Assembly: GCF_028745505.1 (NCBI RefSeq)
Contig: NZ_JAQZZL010000001.1
Span: 2,043,818-2,107,817, forward strand
Direction: 5' to 3'
DNA length: 64,000 nucleotides
From: Lentisphaera marina
GTDB lineage: Bacteria; Verrucomicrobiota; Lentisphaeria; Lentisphaerales; Lentisphaeraceae
Under the pieces are notes generated by a model. It saw nothing but the letters and a program-made list of their open reading frames with translations, was not told the origin of the DNA and did no database searches. This document shows positions 62,201 to 64,000 of this stretch, piece after piece. Made by a program: the position numbers and the translations under genes. The stretch's first letter is position 1. Each line of letters begins with the position of its first letter.

Positions 62201-62932
62201 TTATTTTTTTCTAGAAAAAGAGCTGATCCAAGCCGCTAGATCATGTATATCCTCTTCACTTTTTATGCTTTTTGCGTAAAACGCCATTGTCTGACCCATT
62301 GCATCATCTTTATGAGTGCCACGAGTTCCATTTTTAAAGTTTTTCAATTGTTTGAGTATGTACCAACCATGCTGATGATTCAGTCTTGGGACTTTATTTA
62401 CCGAATCACCTTCAGCACTATCTCCGTGGCAATAAGAGCAGCCATTTTCTCTATAAAGGCGTTCGCCTCTCAAGGTGTTGCCATAGACGCGATGAACTTC
62501 TTTTTCTGAAGACACATTTTTAATATAAGTAGAAATCTTATTAAGCTCATCATCACTAAGGTTTTTAGCTATTTCCGCCATGATGATACTCTGAGGGTTT
62601 TTTGGATCAGAAGCTCTCCACCCCTTTTTATAGGAAATTATTTGATGCTTGATATACTCAATATTTTGTCCCGAAAGCCTCGGACTTAACATCTTTTGAT
62701 TTCCTTCGCCATCTGTACCATGACAAGATGCGCATATGGCAAAAGGATGTGTTGCCGGGAGCATCTTATGATCTGAAGTTTCTTTTGCGGAACTCGCAAG
62801 TACCTGCCCTTCAGTCACAGATGAATCGCTTGGTGCCTTGCTGTCTTCGGAATCTTTTTTCCCGTTGCTACAAGCTATGAAATAGCCAAGTGCTAGGTAT
62901 AAAAGCAAAATGGATTTGGGTAAGTTTTTCAT
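62201..62932 (-). CDS. Dihaem cytochrome c lipoprotein (c4/c553-like)
   Basis: 243 aa from the ATG at 62932 (AAAGGA before it) with a lipoprotein signal (PKSILLLYLALGYFIAC). Two haem-binding motifs, ICASCHGTDGEGN and GCSYCHGDSAEGD, each with a downstream methionine candidate (SIIMAEIAKNLSD; DDAMGQTMAFYAKS). A two-domain cytochrome of this kind shuttles electrons in the periplasm, possibly from the large haem-domain dehydrogenases at 39-47 kb to a terminal oxidase. That pairing is an inference. Confidence 0.9.
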   Translation of the reverse strand: MKNLPKSILLLYLALGYFIACSNGKKDSEDSKAPSDSSVTEGQVLASSAKETSDHKMLPATHPFAICASCHGTDGEGNQKMLSPRLSGQNIEYIKHQIISYKKGWRASDPKNPQSIIMAEIAKNLSDDELNKISTYIKNVSSEKEVHRVYGNTLRGERLYRENGCSYCHGDSAEGDSVNKVPRLNHQHGWYILKQLKNFKNGTRGTHKDDAMGQTMAFYAKSIKSEEDIHDLAAWISSFSRKK

Positions 62933-62970
62933 GACAGTTCCTTTCATTAAGTTTTACTAATATACTTAAT

Positions 62971-62997
62971 AATTGTCGTGAAATCCATAAACATGAC
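62971..62997 (-). promoter_or_regulatory. GTCAT-N16-ACAATT promoter motif upstream of the dihaem cytochrome
   Basis: TTTAGTCAT (GTCAT at 62997-62993), 16 nt, ACAATT (62976-62971) then ATT. It is 39 nt from the ATG at 62932. Confidence 0.72.
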
Positions 62998-63127
62998 TAA
63001 AATAAATAACTTTAAAAAATTTTTCTAGCTTTAAGTCCTTTACGATAGGCGAAAAACTCCCAAAATAAGATAAAATCTATCATTCAAAAGCTTAAATCTA
63101 TAAAGGCTGTGTAAAAAACAGATATAT

Positions 63128-64000
63128 GAGCCTTTTGCAAAAGTCTTGAAATAAGCTGAATAAAAGTAGAAACATGCTATCTCAATTGTTACCACAACAA
63201 AAAGAGGATAAACATGAATCTACTCAACTTATGGAATACCATCGAATCGTACTTATTTCCACAGCTAGAAGAACTACTCACAGAAGAATTGAATAAAAAA
63301 GAACGTGAATTCATTCAGGTTTGCACACTTGCAGAACTGGATCAGTTTGTGTTCGAATTGGAATGGAAAAGAATTGGACGTAAGTCACAGGATCGTTTAA
63401 ATATCTTAAAAGCTTTCGTTGCTAAAGCTGTCTATAATCTGGATACGACTCGTAGTTTAATTAGCTATCTTGAATCAGCTCCGACCCTCCGACGTTTGTG
63501 TGGATGGGAGTTTAAGAAAAATATCCCTCACGAAAGTAAGTTTTCACGTGTCTTCGCAGATATCGCCAACACAGAGCTTTGTCAAAAGATTCACGAGAAG
63601 ATGATTATCTCAAATTGTTCAAAACGAGTCATTGGTCATGTCAGTCGAGACTCTACCGCAATTGAAGCTCGAGAGAAAATAGTTCATAAATATGTAAGCG
63701 ATACAAAAATAACTAGAAAGCGAGGACGACCAAAAAGGGGCGATATACGCACTAAGGAAAAAACAGTTGTTGAACGTCAATTTGGTCAAACGTTTGAAGA
63801 GAATATATCGGAACTTCCAAACCATTGTAATAAAGGCAATAAACGGAACAGCAATGGTTATAATAGCTCATGGAAAGGCTACAAGTTACACATTGACTGT
63901 ATTGATGGTGATATACCTGCCTCAATTATACTGACCTCTGCATCGGTCCATGATAGCCAAGTCGCTATACCATTAACTCAGATGAGTAAAGAACGCTTTA
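63128..64000 (+). mobile_element. Second DDE insertion sequence, right end outside the window
   Basis: Its left end GAGCCTTTTGCAAAAGTC is identical to the left end of the element in dctP (34399). The following AAGCTGAATAAAAGTAG block is also shared, but the coding region is only moderately similar. It is therefore a related but older or separate lineage. Confidence 0.82.
63214..64000 (+). CDS. DDE transposase, C-terminus outside the window
   Basis: 262 codons visible from the ATG at 63214 (AAAGAGGATAAAC before it). It matches the transposase at 34485 along its length: LCGWEFKKNIPHESKFSRVF, HVSRDSTAIEAREK (first catalytic Asp), RKRGRPKRGDI and SWKGYKLHIDCIDGDIPA. The reading frame is intact as far as seen. 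Confidence 0.9.
   Translation, partial: MNLLNLWNTIESYLFPQLEELLTEELNKKEREFIQVCTLAELDQFVFELEWKRIGRKSQDRLNILKAFVAKAVYNLDTTRSLISYLESAPTLRRLCGWEFKKNIPHESKFSRVFADIANTELCQKIHEKMIISNCSKRVIGHVSRDSTAIEAREKIVHKYVSDTKITRKRGRPKRGDIRTKEKTVVERQFGQTFEENISELPNHCNKGNKRNSNGYNSSWKGYKLHIDCIDGDIPASIILTSASVHDSQVAIPLTQMSKERF

Noticed and set aside
1..64000. tRNA, rRNA, prophage, integron or defence systems
   Set aside because: I looked for cloverleaf-like segments, integrases, capsid/terminase genes and known defence genes and saw none.

Overview
The window looks like a chromosomal segment from a marine-type member of the Lentisphaerota (PVC group), most like Lentisphaera. The evidence is an AT-rich sequence with very large secreted proteins that join PVC-type dehydrogenase propellers, HEAT repeats, CXXCH cytochrome motifs and DUF1080-like domains. 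There are also sulfatases, SASA-type acetylesterases, a PhoD phosphatase, a futalosine-route menaquinone pair (MqnB/MqnD) and a sigma factor beside a Ser/Thr kinase. The species is inferred from gene content only.

Layout. 1-24.9 kb is mostly housekeeping: a radical SAM gene cut by the window edge, grpE-dnaJ, a Nudix hydrolase, a candidate small RNA, an AlkC-like DNA glycosylase with a small zinc-ribbon protein, an intact IS3 element, a C45/hydrolase gene pair, pyrG, an antiporter-EIIA fusion, a kinase, mqnD-mqnB-trkA with ATGA overlaps, the NAD(P)HX repair enzyme, a ClC channel and an FAD oxidoreductase. 24.9-38.9 kb is a carbohydrate-oriented block: sulfatase, DUF6288-like protein, two acetylesterases, a small beta-rich protein, a dctPQM TRAP operon whose dctP is split by an insertion sequence, a lactonase and an Nramp-like transporter. 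39.3-47 kb holds two giant secreted haem-domain proteins. 47-64 kb is accessory and rearranged: PhoD, the sigma factor with its convergent kinase, a sulfatase/beta-repeat chimeric pseudogene, small secreted proteins, IS256 and IS110 elements, palindromic and tandem repeats, a dihaem cytochrome and the start of a second DDE insertion sequence.

Main observation. Nine intergenic sites carry the same bipartite promoter-like motif, (T)GTCAT, exactly 16 nt, then ACAATT. Seven sites match all eleven positions and two have one mismatch. Eight of them lie 33-54 nt upstream of the ATG of a gene for an exported or membrane protein (dctP, the giant SGNH/haem protein, an integral membrane protein, PhoD, a sulfatase, a beta-repeat protein, a LamG-like protein and a dihaem cytochrome). 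The ninth has been cut off from its gene by IS256. I did not see the motif upstream of the housekeeping genes. This suggests a dedicated regulon of surface and degradation genes, possibly read by an alternative sigma factor. The ECF-like sigma factor at 51.3 kb is a candidate, but nothing in the sequence links it directly.

Insertion sequences shape the region. By rebuilding pre-insertion sites I could define exact ends and target duplications for three of them: IS3 (CTAC), the dctP element (ATCC; removing it restores the dctP frame perfectly) and IS256 (TGAACATA).
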